Assembly (NCBI GenBank): GCA_020081605.1
Contig: JAHREC010000018.1
Location: 3,286,001 to 3,350,000 of the forward strand
Source: Albifimbria verrucaria
Taxonomy: Eukaryota > Ascomycota > Sordariomycetes > Hypocreales > Stachybotryaceae
DNA: 64,000 nt
Reading direction: 5' to 3'
The position numbers were made by a program, and so were the translations under genes. This document shows positions 37,109-48,879 of this stretch, in pieces. Below the pieces are notes generated by a model, which was not told where the DNA came from, searched no databases, and was given only the letters and a program-made list of their open reading frames with translations. How positions within the stretch are numbered: the first letter of the stretch is position 1; every line of letters starts with the position of its first letter.

Positions 37109-37595
37109 GAGGAAGGGGTGGGAATCAAGTGTAAGGGAGACGTTGTGTTTTGCTTGTGAGGAAGACCCATATCTGCCATGTCCTGGTGTTATGATTACCC
37201 CTTCTTCGTTACGTGTTAAGGTCTCTGGATGGGGTAATGTTTGGCAACGATATCCTCGTCAGTTTTAGTTTTTTGGCCGCGAATATGACTTCACCTATGT
37301 GTTAATTCTGGTGAAGATATACATTTAGTGTTACCTGCATTCGGTGTGATACGGCTGGATGCTTGCGGGATCTTTGTATTGATTCAATTTGTGAGATCTT
37401 GGCACGTGTCAGATGTCCTAGTCATGCTGGCGTCAACTTGACGACATATGATGTGTTCCGGATTTAGGACGGTCCAAATTTCACCATACGTAGACGAGAG
37501 GAGGAAGAGTCGGTGTCGACTGGCCCAATATGGTTTGATGTAGGGGATGCAAAGGAGATTGGCTGCATAGAAGGATGCGAGGCATGCAGGGACGC

Positions 37596-37626
37596 GAGGG
37601 TGAGGGTGAGGGTGAGGGTGAGGGGT
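37596..37626. repeat. (GAGGGT)4 plus degenerate unit
   Basis: Four perfect GAGGGT hexamers are followed by GAGGGGT. The unit differs from the fungal telomere repeat TTAGGG. Confidence 0.9.
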
Positions 37627-38110
37627 GTTGGTAGTCGATGGCACAGACAGTGGTGGCAGAGATAGTGGTCGTGGTTGTCTGAGTGGATGACGGAGCTGCC
37701 GTTGTGAGACATGGTGTTGGCAGTCTTCCCGGTCGGTGGGATATGTGCGTTGCTGGTGTAAGTGGACTGCAGAGACATGGCGAGGGCGAGAAAGCAGGAC
37801 AATGCACGACGGTCTGTTCCAAGTCAGTAGTAGATGCTTGTGGAGGACGTAAGTAGGTAAGGAGATAGGTAATGTAGGTCGGCAGGCAGGCAGACAGGCA
37901 AACAAAGCAGTGTGTGGCTCCAGATCAGCAGTCTAGATTGTGGTGCGGATGGATCTTGGGCAAGTACCGAGCGATGGTACCCGCCTTCTTTCCGTGCTTC
38001 CATCGTTCATCTACAGTAGCGGTTCGAGAGGGGCCCAATCACGGCTGGGATGATTGCGGATGGCATGCATGCCAGTGCTAGGGCAGGAGCCGTGTTAGTG
38101 TCGCTGGCGA

Positions 38111-38137
38111 GGTGGGCAAGGTGGGCAAGGTGGGCAC
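38111..38137. repeat. Three tandem GGTGGGCAA units
   Basis: A nine-base unit is repeated three times with one final mismatch, in the long spacer upstream of the flavoprotein gene. Confidence 0.85.
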
Positions 38138-39177
38138 CACGCGATGGGCGGCCGAAACAGGCAAGGCGAGCTGATTATTAAGGGAAAATAACGCCGCATA
38201 ATCAGACCATTTTGCTCGTCCATCTCCAACAACCGCCCATCATGTCATGCCACTTTTCTGCACGCCTCGGTGCCCTCCCCTGGCGCCCGCCTCTGCTGCG
38301 CCCTCTCTGTCGCTCTCGCCCTCTCCCTCCTCCTCCAAGCCCAAGCCCAAACCCTCCAGGGCACTGACTGACTCCACTGCACACCGTGTGCCTCGCTGTT
38401 TCGTGCCCTGGCCTGCCCCAACCTGCCCTGTGTTGCGTGCTCTGACAGGCCATACGGGAGCGGCGCAATCCGCTCGTTTCAGGGCTCTTTGAGCGCCAGC
38501 GTGCCAGCACCAGCATCATCAGCAGCGCCAGCACCAGCCAGATCTTATGTGCAGCACGCCGTAGGTACCTCCTGCACTGTATCCGTACTTTTTTTCGTCT
38601 TCTTTTAACGCTACCGCTGCTCTCCGGCAAGTCCCCATGTTGATCGCTGGTGGGGTGTGAAGGGTAATGGCCACGGAGGAAAGACCCAGGACCACTCCTC
38701 GGTGTAAGGCCCCGTTGTCTCTCGATAGCCTCAACCTTGCTTCTTTTATCTGCTTCCTGCAACCTCTCCCTTCTCATCTCGCCTCCTCCGTTTTGCCGTG
38801 CCGGCGCCGAGCACCCTTGCCGAGCCCGAGCTGTGCTGTTGTTTGTCGTACATCACCGTCTCTTGGCCGTTTGTCCTCAGCATAGGTCAGCGCCGAGGTC
38901 GTGTGTCCTCTCCAGGTCGGCGTCGCGACCCTCGATATACCTCCAAGATCGACCTTCTGAGACATCAGTCCGCCTCCGCGCCCCTTCGCCGTAGCACGTC
39001 CATACAACCACCTCGAGAGGTTCGTATTCAACCCCCGCCGCTCTGCGCAGTAGAGATATATCTCCAGCCTCGCTCGCCACCTCGACCCTCTCCATTCGTC
39101 CCATATTGCGAGTCCATACCGCCACCTGACATTGTTCTACCCTCGCCCTTAGAAACCCTTGCGCTTCGCTTCTTCCA

Positions 39178-41327
39178 ATGACGACGACAACCGACCAATC
39201 CCTCTCCATGGGCAGTCCCAGCGCCCCAGAGCTAAACAGGGACTCGTCCCCAGACTACAATTCGGCCGCCTTCACGCTTCTTCGCAGTATTCCTGAGCCT
39301 CCTCTAGAATGCCAGGTCTGCGTCGTTGGTGCTGGTCCCGCCGGCCTGATGCTGGCCACCAATCTCGCTCGCTTCGGTGTCAAGCTTGAGGTAGTCGATG
39401 AGAGGTCGGATCCAACACCCGTTGGCAGGTACGCGCAGCCACCGCTGGCCCATTATCCCGGGCAAACGCCTTGCCAACTAACACCGAACTTGACTTCAGA
39501 GCCGATGGTTTGCAGCCCAAAACGATAGAAACTTTCAGGCAGATGCGTTTGGCCGACCCTCTGCTCCAACGAGGTGTCCGCGTTTTCGACATTTCTTTCT
39601 GGCGGAGTACGGCAGAGGAGCCCTTGCGTCGACTGGGCCGCGAAATTCACTACCCGCCCGTTATTGACGTATTAGACCCTACATTCTCCTCGTTCATCAA
39701 GGCATGGTCGAGAATCTGTTCGTTGAAGATATGAAGAAGCACGGCCAAGATGTGCGTAGAAACACAGCATTTGAATCCTACAGCGTTCCAGACGACAAGA
39801 CGGGGCCCCTGCGTGTCAATTGCCGGACGAACGTCACCCAGGACAGGCGGACGATTTTGGCGCAGTACCTCATCGGATGTAAGCTTCATGCAACCCTTAC
39901 GGCGTTGCACCTGATGGCTAACTTGTGTAGGTGATGGTGCTCACTCCAAAGTACGCAAGAGTATTCCTGATGTAAAGGCCATTGGCATGTCCCAGGAAGC
40001 TATGTGGGGTGTGCTGGATGGCGAGATCATCACCGACTTCCCCGACATATGGTCCAAGACCCTCGTCTACTCCCAGGAGCACGGTTCCATTCTTATCATT
40101 CCCCGCGAGAGGAACATGACCCGATTCTATATCGAACTCAAGGCCAGCGCCAAGGCTGACCTACGCATGCCCGGTCAAGAGTTCGTCATGCAGCGAGCCA
40201 AGCAAATCATGGCTCCCTTCAATGTGCAGTGGAAGTATATCGAATGGTTCGGTCGCTACAAAGTTGGTCAACGCGTGGCTAGCAGCTTCTCCGACACTCA
40301 CGGACGAGCATTCCTCGCTGGCGACGCCAGTCACACTCACACGCCTAAATCTGCTCAAGGCATGAACACCTCGATGCACGATTCGTGGAACTTGGCCTGG
40401 AAGCTCAACCTCGCGGTGCGCGGGCTCGCAAAGCCACATCTGCTAGCCAGCTATGAAGAGGAGCGTCGCAAGATTGCTCTGGATCTGGTCAACTTTGACT
40501 ACGAGCATGCGAACCAGATTGCTGGCGGCGATGCCATGGCTCTAGCTGAAAACTTTCGTACCAATGTGCGCTTTATTTCTGGAATTGGTGCTGAATATGG
40601 CGCCAGTTCCATCAACCAAGCAACAAGCGCAGAGGTTCCTTACGTTATGGGCGAAGCCAAGCCAGGATGCCTGCTGCCCCTGCCAAGGTCACTCGCTATA
40701 TCGATTCAAACCCGGTCGACATTCAACTCGATATCCCCATGCTGGGTCAGTTCCGCATCTACATTCTCACCTGGGACGTGCAACAGGCCGGTCCGTTCTT
40801 GCAAACGTTTTGCCAGGCTATCGCCTCAACCAACTCGTTTGTCAGCCAGCTGTCTGCTGCTGCCAGTGCTTCCTATGCAGCTCAGCCGAGGCCATCGGCA
40901 CCTGAGGACATTTATATCCGACCTGAGAGATACACGACAGTTAGCCACTTGTTCACATTTGCCCTGATAAGTAAGTCTTGCTTGTTCACCCGTCGCTAAG
41001 AAGATGCGCTTACCTTAATACCCAGCTACCATGCCAAAGTCTGAAGTGGAGATTTCAGACCTGCCGCCCCTACTTCAAGACAGTCGCTGGACGTTCTACC
41101 TAGACGACATCCCTGAGCAGGACACCCGAGGTTCTCTGTGCACCAACAAGTGGCTTGGCAGCCTTGGTCCTACCGAAGTTGCCATCGTCAACGTCCGCCC
41201 TGACGGATATATCGGATCTGTGGGACGCTGGGAATCAAGTGTCGACACCGCCGGCCCAGAGGCTGCCAGGTGGCTAGACACATACTACGACGGTTTCATG
41301 CAGATCCCTGGCCGGAAGCCTGAGTAA
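39178..41327 (+). CDS. FAD-dependent phenol 2-monooxygenase-like hydroxylase
   Basis: Exons 39178-39428, 39500-39878, 39931-40970 and 41026-41327 splice in phase to about 655 residues. The FAD-binding GxGxxG motif is [20 protein letters not shown] near residue 45, the DG motif is [16 protein letters not shown] and the GD motif is [20 protein letters not shown], followed by [17 protein letters not shown]-terminal thioredoxin-fold dimerisation domain ([18 protein letters not shown]) places it in the phenol 2-monooxygenase group. Such enzymes hydroxylate phenols with NADPH and O2. Two C runs one base short break the frame (about 39678 and 40677). No aromatic-ring cleavage gene lies nearby, so the substrate cannot be deduced from context. 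Confidence 0.92.
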
Positions 41328-41882
41328 GGCGGTGAGCCAATGAGGGAAGGACGCGCGACGGGTATGGCTAGAGAGGCATATGAGCGGAGTCCTCACTTTT
41401 ACGTGTCATTTTGTGGGTGCATAGGAGTCTACGTCTTGGTCCTTTTCTGCATATACCGGGTATGCTCAAAGTCAGCGAACGTTTTCTGTGATGTAATCAG
41501 ATGGAAGAGACGGGCAAGAGGTAAACCAAGAAACAACCTTTTGGTGGGATATTTCAGCTAGCGATGGCAATGATACAGTGTTGTATGGCGGTTGTTCCTC
41601 ACGTCAGCTGGCTTTGCAGTTACCAAGAACATGTCTTGCTTAGTGGTGTGATCAAACATGTAAATGCCTGATATGAGCACCAAACCCCTTTCACATAGCA
41701 TATTACACCGTCATACCACCGCTCCTGGGGTTTATTGATTGGGTTAGGTAAGACTCAAAAACGCATTTTGCAAATCACTCTACATTCATTGGGATGTTTT
41801 GTCGTCTGTTCACATGGAAGATCACGACTGGAACCCAACACTACAGCTTGATCTCTATATAGAAGTCTCTATCCAAGAGATA
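41328..41882. other. Intergenic between convergent genes
   Basis: This is the 3' flank of two converging genes. No coding or repeat feature is supported. Confidence 0.5.
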
Positions 41883-43609
41883 TCAAAAATGCACAATCGT
41901 GATATGGCTATGCGTATCCTCACCGATAAGCCATCGCTCATCACCGCACATGTACCCCTTGCCCAGCAGCTCGGTCCATATGCCATCCGCAAACTGCACC
42001 TCCACACCGTCCGGACCGTTTGTCCGCGTCCCCCTTGCGACGCTTTGACTGGGTCGGCCCCTCGTTTCCGCGGGAGGCACGCCGTCCATTGAGACATCGC
42101 TGCTGCTGTCACTAGTTATGGTTCCGGCGTCGTCTCCTAGAGAGGCGCTGGGGAGTCGATGCCGCGGACGGAGAGTTTGGGCCGCATGTGCACCGATAGC
42201 GTCTCTAGCATGAAGCACTGCCGGGGACTGAAGCGGACGCCTGCTGCTACGTCGAACACCTCCACCACAGTTAGGTACGGGAAGTCGTCGTGGCGCCAGC
42301 AGGGTGCCCGGCCAGGCAACGTCCTAGTGGTGTCTGCGTCCAGGCCGCGCTGGGGTGTTGGCGACAGCCGCCTACGGCAGAAGTTCATGCTGCCGTTATC
42401 GCTGCCATCGCCACCACAGTTATCCTCCCAGCGTGGGCCACTGCCTACGAGAGGTATCCCTGTGGATCGTACATGGTGAAGGCGTGGTTTCACGAATGTA
42501 TCTGTGTGTATGCCCCTGGACCACCGATGGTCCTCTTCCAACACGTATAAATGTCCCTGCGGCGACGCCGTACGCTCATCCCAGGTATCATCATCGATTT
42601 GAAGTCCCGTCAGCCTCGGTCTGTCCCCTTGATGGATGCCGAAGAAACCGATATCATCGCTTCTCATAGTTCGAATGAGATGCGGCCTGCTAGTCGCCGC
42701 CGATGAGGGATCTCCCATGTCCCAAACCATTAATGAATCTTCATACGCCAGCTCACCCATTTGATCCCTCCACGTATATACTATATAGTGTCTTTCATTA
42801 TGTGTTGAATAAAAAATGTCGGCCGAGGTTATATCCAAACCGTTGGGCTGTATCGTCCACTCCGAACGTAAGCTGAACAACCATGGAAATGGAAGATCAG
42901 GCTCGCTGCTGCGCTCTACCATTGGGTTGATGTCATGAGTTCGCGTCACCACATAAGCCGTAACGGTGTGGCGAAGAGGGCCGTCCGCAAGCTCCAGATG
43001 CCTCTGATACGGCCAGTCGCACCACTCGAACACCAACACGCCATGGCTGAGCCTAACACGCCGCACAGCTCTATCAGTCGTTCCAAATGGCACTATAACC
43101 TCTGTCCCAGTGGATAGGTCTCGCGCCCTGTACTCCAACCCATCGCCATCCTCCACTGATGCTGGGTAGATAAGCAACCCGTCCGCAGCCGCGCAAGTCC
43201 ACAGCGGCTCCTCGTAGTGAAACGGAGCCGTCGTGTTATTCAACTGCAGATATCTTTCCCACTGTGCCATCGGCTTTATCCGCAGGCTGGCGCTCAGAAA
43301 CGGGATCTTTTCCGTGTGTCCTGGTATAGCATTGCCCAGATGATAGTACCGCCTTGCTACCCGCGCAAACACAGCAGCCCAGTCCGTCGAGCCCAGCCCA
43401 CCTCGCTGTCCGTCCTGTACTCGGGCTCTCAAGTAACGACCTTCCAGAGATCGCGGGAAGTGAACGAGAATGAGGCGCATGCACAAGTCATTCTGGACGA
43501 GTGCATCCCGAACCTCTGAAGATAGGCGCCGGCACACGATGATGTCAGCAGGCGGGATACATGACCACAAGTCGAGAAATATCGAGTACGGCAGCTCGGT
43601 AAGCTTCAT
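41883..43609 (-). CDS. F-box-like protein
   Basis: The chosen start MKLTELPYSIFLDLWSCIPP at 43609 puts an F-box-like motif at the extreme N-terminus (LPYSIFLDLW...IPPADIIVCRRLSSEVRDAL); an upstream in-frame ATG at 43759 is possible. The remaining 500 residues look like a folded fungal C-terminal domain, with segments WERYLQLNNTTAPFHYEEPL, YRARDLSTGTEVIVPF and HYIVYTWRDQMGELAYEDSL. The C-terminus GKGYMCGDERWLIGEDTHSH, then ITIVHF, is typical of a family of filamentous-fungal F-box proteins. A G run at 42150-42153 (C in the gene) is one base short. F-box proteins usually recruit substrates to SCF ubiquitin ligases; no substrate is indicated. Confidence 0.75.
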
Positions 43610-44045
43610 ATTCCAAACTTTTGGACCATAGTCACACCTATGCAAGCGTGTGTGGAGAGTCGGCGTCGGTAAGAGGTGTTGGTTGTATGGAACAAGATAT
43701 GTACGTAATCTATATCCAGCCTTAGGACAAAAGGCATGGAATTTTGTCACACGCGCCAAACCACTCTCTTGGGCCAGAACAACAACTTACCAAAAGCCGA
43801 TACGGATTCCACAGGCTACACTAGCAGACGATACTCTTTGCTGAAAGATGTACGAACTGTATACACCTTCTTCATCTCATACGGTGATATAAGTTTGGGG
43901 GTATATGTATAAAGTCACACAAATCAGATTCAGATGCATTTCCATAGGCCGACCTAGTTTTTTAATTTCCAGTACCTATAAACATGCTATTTCTCGTAAA
44001 ACGACAAGCCAACCCAGCTGAACAGTTTCCGAACTCCGTCCCAGC
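43610..44045. other. Intergenic, F-box gene promoter
   Basis: The two minus-strand neighbours flank this 0.4 kb. It is AT-rich around 43840-44000, with no supported gene. Confidence 0.5.
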
Positions 44046-45817
44046 CTACTGCAGGGTGGGCATATGCACCGAAGCCTTCTTAGCCACCGCATCAGAGCTC
44101 TGCCACAGCGCCGTCACTGTCTTCAACTGCGTGTAGAAGTTGATGCCAGGCTTGCCGTAGAATGTGCTCGCACCACCTCCGGCGATACTCTTCTTGTTAC
44201 CGGTGAAGGAGAACATGGGCAGAGGCACGGGGATGGGCACATTGATGCCGACCTGGCCGGCCTCGATGTTCTTGCGGAAAGTCTCGGCGGTGGCACCAGA
44301 GCGAGTGAAGATGGCTACACCGTTGCCGTACTCGTTCTTGTTAATCAACTCAATTGCATCGTCGATAGTCTCGACGTTCATGCAGACCAACACGGGTCCG
44401 AAGATCTCCTCCCGGTAGCACTTCATGTCCGGGGTTACGTTGGAGATGATGGTGGGACCAATCCAGTTGCCATTGGGGTACTTCGCGGGCTTGAAACCAC
44501 GACCATCCAGCAAGATGGTAGCACCCTCTTCCTCGGCGCTGGCAATCAAGCTCTCGATACGGTCCTTGCTCTGGGTGGAAATGACGGGGCCAAGATCAGC
44601 GCCCTCCTCGAAGCCACCGTCAACCTTGAGCGCCTTGGCCGCCTCGGCGAGCTCAGGAAGCCAGTCCTTTGTCTCACCGACCATAACCAGAGTGCTAAGG
44701 GCCATGCATCGTTGACCTGCGGCACCAAAAGCAGCGCCGGTCACGCTGTTGATGAAGTGGTTCTTGTTGCAGTCAGGCAGCACAGCGGCGTGGTTCTTGG
44801 CACCCAGGTTGGCCTGGACTCGCTTGCCATTGGCCGAGCCGCGGAGAAAATGTACTCTCCGGCCTTGTTGCCGCCGACAAAGCTGATGGCCTTGATGGCA
44901 GGCTCATCAAGAATGAAGTCGACTGTTCGGTGGGCACCGTGGATGATGTTGACAACGCCATCAGGGAAGCCAGCCTTCTGGCACAGCTCAGCAAGGATCA
45001 TGGCAGCGCCGGGGTCGCGCTCAGAGGGCTTAAGGATCAGGGTGTTTCCAGTAATGGTGGCGATGGGAATGCACCACAGAGGAATCATAGCGGGGAAGTC
45101 TGGATACCTGTTAGTGGACAGAAAGCCTTCACAATGCTCAATTACGTACTGAATGGGCAGATGGCGGCAGTAACACCCAATGGCTCGCGGTATGTCCTCG
45201 TCTCCATATCCTTGGAGACTTCCAACACCTCACCCTTGAGCAGCTCCGGGGCGCCAATGGCTGCCTCGGCAACTTGAGCCCACGCAGGACATCACCCTTG
45301 GCATCAGCAAAGGTCTTTCCCTGCTCGAGGGTGATGCTAGCGGCCAGGCGGTCCCAGTTCTCACGGATCAGTTGCACGAAGCGGAACATGATCTGCTGGC
45401 GGGCCAGGACGGTGGTGTTCTTCCAAGACTTGAAGGCCTTCTCAGCACTGGCAACAGCAGCCTTCATCTCCTCATCGGTCATCTGGGGACACGGGTGACG
45501 AGGTTGTTGGTGGCCGGGTCGGGAAGGTCGATGAACTTGTCCGTCTTGGACTGGACGAACTTGTTGTCGACGAAGTAGGGCGTGTTCTCAACCTCTTGGA
45601 TCTGCTCGTGGGTCGTAGGGAAGCTGGTGGTCGTTGAAGCCATGGCAGCAATTGGGCGAAGCTGCTGGGCGGTGGCGTGTATTCTCCTCGCCGCCGAGGC
45701 GGTTTGGCTGTTGGAAACCATGGCGGCGGCGAGCTTCGAAGGGCGGGCCGTGATGGAGATGGAGACGGGAGAGCGGCCGACGTTGGCAGGCACGCTGCGA
45801 GAGATGAGCCGACGCAT
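44046..45817 (-). CDS. Methylmalonate-semialdehyde dehydrogenase, mitochondrial (ALDH6 family)
   Basis: The enzyme converts methylmalonate and malonate semialdehyde to propionyl- and acetyl-CoA in valine and pyrimidine catabolism. The start [20 protein letters not shown] is a mitochondrial presequence. Aldehyde dehydrogenase motifs are [50 protein letters not shown], the active-site Cys in [20 protein letters not shown], and [10 protein letters not shown]. The C-terminus [18 protein letters not shown] is diagnostic of the CoA-acylating ALDH6 type. One intron near 45145-45100 joins ICPF to NFPAM. Three bases are missing: at C/G runs 45485-45488, about 45275-45290 and about 44842. Expected length about 585 residues. 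Confidence 0.94.
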
Positions 45818-46997
45818 GGTGAAGAGCCGCAGGTGGACGTCCTCAGTGCTTGACGAAGGAAGGTTTGGGAAAGGCGGGTTAGCCAGTATCGTGGAGGGTC
45901 GTGCCTCTTACAAGAAGGGACCTCAACAGCGACGTCGCAGGTCCCTCGGCTTTGGCATTACGTTTCGCAAGTACCTTGCAGCAGGCCTAGCCCACCGTGG
46001 AGGCGGGGGAACCGTGGGGTAGGTACCTATCGGCAAGATACGGGCGGGCATAATAACGACATACTGGACAACCGGCCATTTTGCAATCTAGGCTTACTCC
46101 GAGAGTAGACTTAAAAGAAATGTAGATTAATAAATAATTGATTAAAAATATAAAAGAATAACTATAATGATGATGAAAGATATTAATACTTATTTAAAGA
46201 ATATTAGACTTATTCTTTTATCTTTTTATTACTTTTGATTGATTTATATTTCTCTTGATTATACGCCCTGGTGTAGTCGTACTACTAAATGGCCGGTTGT
46301 CCAGTATGTGGTAATGCCCGCCGGTACAGGACGCGGATCCCTTAGCGTAAGCAGATAGGCTACTAGGTAGCTAGCTAGATGAGGAACACGACGTTACACG
46401 TATCATTCTACAGGTTCCTAAGTACTTATTTGCCCGCTCTACTTTTCTTCTTCGGTGGGGATGACGGAGGTGGTACCCTCATCACCTCTAGCATCTTGGT
46501 TAGGGACGGTATATACTTCTACTCCCTAAGCCGATGCCGCTACTTGCCGAGCCACCTCTAAGCTCGGCTGGACGGAACTCGATATCGAGGAGGCGAGAAA
46601 TTTGGTGAATGCCATCACCATTCCTCACTACACCGTTTCCCATGGTTCCTCCCACTAATAACACTCAATCACCGTCACGTCACAATGGCTTCACAAAGCT
46701 CCGGTTCAAGGCTACAGTAATTGCATTTGGGTTACACATACGCCATGCTGTCAACTAAAATCGGCAAGAAATCGCAGATAACAGACTAAACTAAGTAGCG
46801 GCTCCAAATCAGACGTTGAATAGCTTAGGTATTCTTGTTGGTGGTTTCTTTTCCATTCCTTCATCGCTCATCCCATCCATCGACTACAGATGGGCGTCCA
46901 GGTTGATCCTGACGCCGGAAGGCGGTATCCGCTCACATGTAATGCACACTATCTATTCCACTCGCCTTCGCCCCCTCCAATCGGCCCTTGAATAGGC
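45818..46997. other. Intergenic region containing a MITE
   Basis: This spacer between MMSDH and calnexin contains an inverted-repeat element at about 46059-46309, listed separately. On its right (46310-46620) are palindromic TAGCTAGCTAG and a 60-codon frame that I do not recognise; it may be an eroded transposon fragment. Confidence 0.5.
46059..46309. mobile_element. MITE with 23 bp perfect terminal inverted repeats
   Basis: The left end 46059-46081 and right end 46287-46309 are perfect inverted copies; the core is CTGGACAACCGGCCATTT. Reading the element as starting at CTGG gives TA on both sides (46062-46063 and 46305-46306), the target duplication of Tc1/mariner/pogo elements. The 200 bp interior is over 75 percent A+T and itself folds back: ATAAAAGAATAA near 46150 pairs with TTATTCTTTTAT near 46210. 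There is no open reading frame, so it is non-autonomous. No transposase gene lies in the window. Confidence 0.88.
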
Positions 46998-48879
46998 TTA
47001 CGACTGGCTACGGGTGGAGCGCTTGGTAACCTCAGCCTTGGCCTTCTCAGCACCGGTAGTGGTAGCCTCGGCAGCCTTGTCCTTAACGTCCTTGGCCTTC
47101 TTCTTGGCATCAGCGGCAGCCTTCTGGACAGCGGGCGACGAGCCACCGACGTTGACCAGGGCGAGGATGAGGGCAATGAAGGAGACGAAGATGGCGCCAA
47201 GTCCACCGGCAACCTCAGGGACGAACTTGATGGCCTCGATGGGGTCCTTCTGGGCAATGGTGACGAAGAGGTCAAGCTTCTCCTTGACGAAAGTGACGGG
47301 GTCGTCGAGGAACTTGAGGTCCGAGGGGGACTTGGGAGTCTCGTCAACCTTGGGCTTGTCAGCATCGGCCAGAGCCTTCTCGGCCTCGTGCTTGATGTAG
47401 AAGGTCTCCTTGGCGAGCTTCTCGGCATCCTCAACGGAGTGACCGATGTAGATGTTGTCGAACAGGATGTCGTTCTGCATGGTCCAGATCTCGAAACCAA
47501 TCTGAAAATTTGTCAGCTTTGCGTTCCATGAATGTACATGATTCACTGTCAACTTACAGCACCCATGGGCTCCAGGTTGGCGGGGTTCTTGTCCTCGAAA
47601 TAGTCGGGGTTCTTGATCTTGCGAGGAGCCCAGACTCCCTTGTAGGCGGGGTTGTCAATGAAAGGAGCAGTCCACTTGCCCTTGTAGTCGGGGTTCTTCT
47701 TCATGGGCTTGGTCCAGGGGCCGCATCCAGAGACATCGGCGCACTTGGGGTTGGGGACGGTAGGGCCAACCCAGTCACCATCCTCCTCGTCATCCCAGTC
47801 CTCAGGCTTCTGAGCCTCGGGGTCGGGGATGGTCTCGGCCTGTTCTCGAGCCAGTCCTCGGGCTTGGTAGCCTCCTCGTCGACAATCTCGAAGGGGCATC
47901 CTCATCCCAGTCCTCGGGCTTCTTAGCCTCGGGGTCGGCGATACGGGCCTCATCAACCCAGTCCTCGGGCTTCTTGTCGTTGGCGTCGTCAATCTCCTTG
48001 GGAGGGTTGATGGCAGGAGTGAAGTCCTCAAAGAGAGAACCGGACTTGGTCTCCTCGCCGTTCTGCTTGATAGCGTAGGTGTTGTTGGGGTGGATGACCA
48101 GGGTGTAGAGCTCGGTGGTCTTGACGATCTTGGCGATGGGGGAGTAGACAGGTGCTTCTCCTCGTACTCACCAGTCTTGGGGTTCTTGTGGTTGATGATG
48201 AAGTGAACCCTGTTGGTGTGGCCGCACTTGTCAGGGCCGAACATGACCACGTAGGGAGTGGCGTTGCTGAACTCCTCCTGGTGCAGAGCCTTGTTGTCAC
48301 GCAGGAGCTTCATGTAGGCACCACCACACTCGAGTCCCTCTGTGATTGGCGTGTTAGCGCATTCCCGTACAGCTCAGCAAGCGGCTTATCTTACTCTGAA
48401 GCTTGACCTCATACTGGACGACGAGGGTCTTGCCCTTGTTGTCAATCTTCTTGGGAACTTGGCAGAGATGGCGTGGTGAGCGGCGGGGTTCTTGATAACG
48501 AGACCCTTGTCGCCGTTGATGCCCTTGTACTGGTAGGGCTCCTCGACGGCCCATTCACCGACGTAGGCCCATTCCTCGGCCTCCTCCTCCTTGGAGGAAG
48601 AGGTGTCCTTCTTGGCGTGGGAGGGCTTCCAACGCTTCTCCCAGTCGTCCGTGAACTGCTCGAGGAAGTCGGCCTTGATGGAGGTGGGCTAAACGAACGT
48701 GGCATTAGCAATCAATGGTCGGGCGAGAAGGCGAGGCTGGGACGAGGGCAAACGGCAATGCTTACAGTGAAGTTGGTGAGCTCAGGAGCAGGAGCAGCAG
48801 CCTCAACAGGCTCCTCAGCGTGAGCGACGCCGGCGAGGAGGGCAGCCGAAGCTGCGGCAGCGACAGCGTTGAACTTCAT
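46998..48879 (-). CDS. Calnexin, ER lectin chaperone
   Basis: The gene has four exons. The signal peptide is [20 protein letters not shown] (start 48879). The globular domain includes [22 protein letters not shown] and [20 protein letters not shown]. The P-domain carries repeated KPEDWD-type motifs ([40 protein letters not shown]) and the second repeat set [33 protein letters not shown] membrane helix ([18 protein letters not shown]) and a Lys/Ala-rich cytosolic tail end the protein. Calnexin retains monoglucosylated glycoproteins for folding. Four bases are missing in coding runs at about 48460, 48137, 47895 and 47845. Expected length is about 560 residues. Confidence 0.95.

Larger units (their letters stand above)
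37109..39177. other. Long intergenic region with tandem repeats
   Basis: This 2.1 kb holds (GAGGGT)n at 37596-37626 and three units of GGTGGGCAA at 38111-38137. A minus-strand frame at about 37464-37822 could encode a short secreted-like peptide, but its frames conflict across the repeat and no splice model fits, so it is not called. The last 400 bp is pyrimidine-rich and likely the flavoprotein promoter. Confidence 0.45.

Noticed and set aside
37384..37905. Secreted-like Ser/Thr/Pro-rich frames over the GAGGGT repeat
   Set aside because: Three frames compete, the low complexity comes from the hexamer repeat itself, and no start plus signal peptide is convincing.
44064..45152. 362-codon plus-strand frame opposite MMSDH
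   Set aside because: Antisense shadow of the dehydrogenase; it runs through the intron and has no domain.
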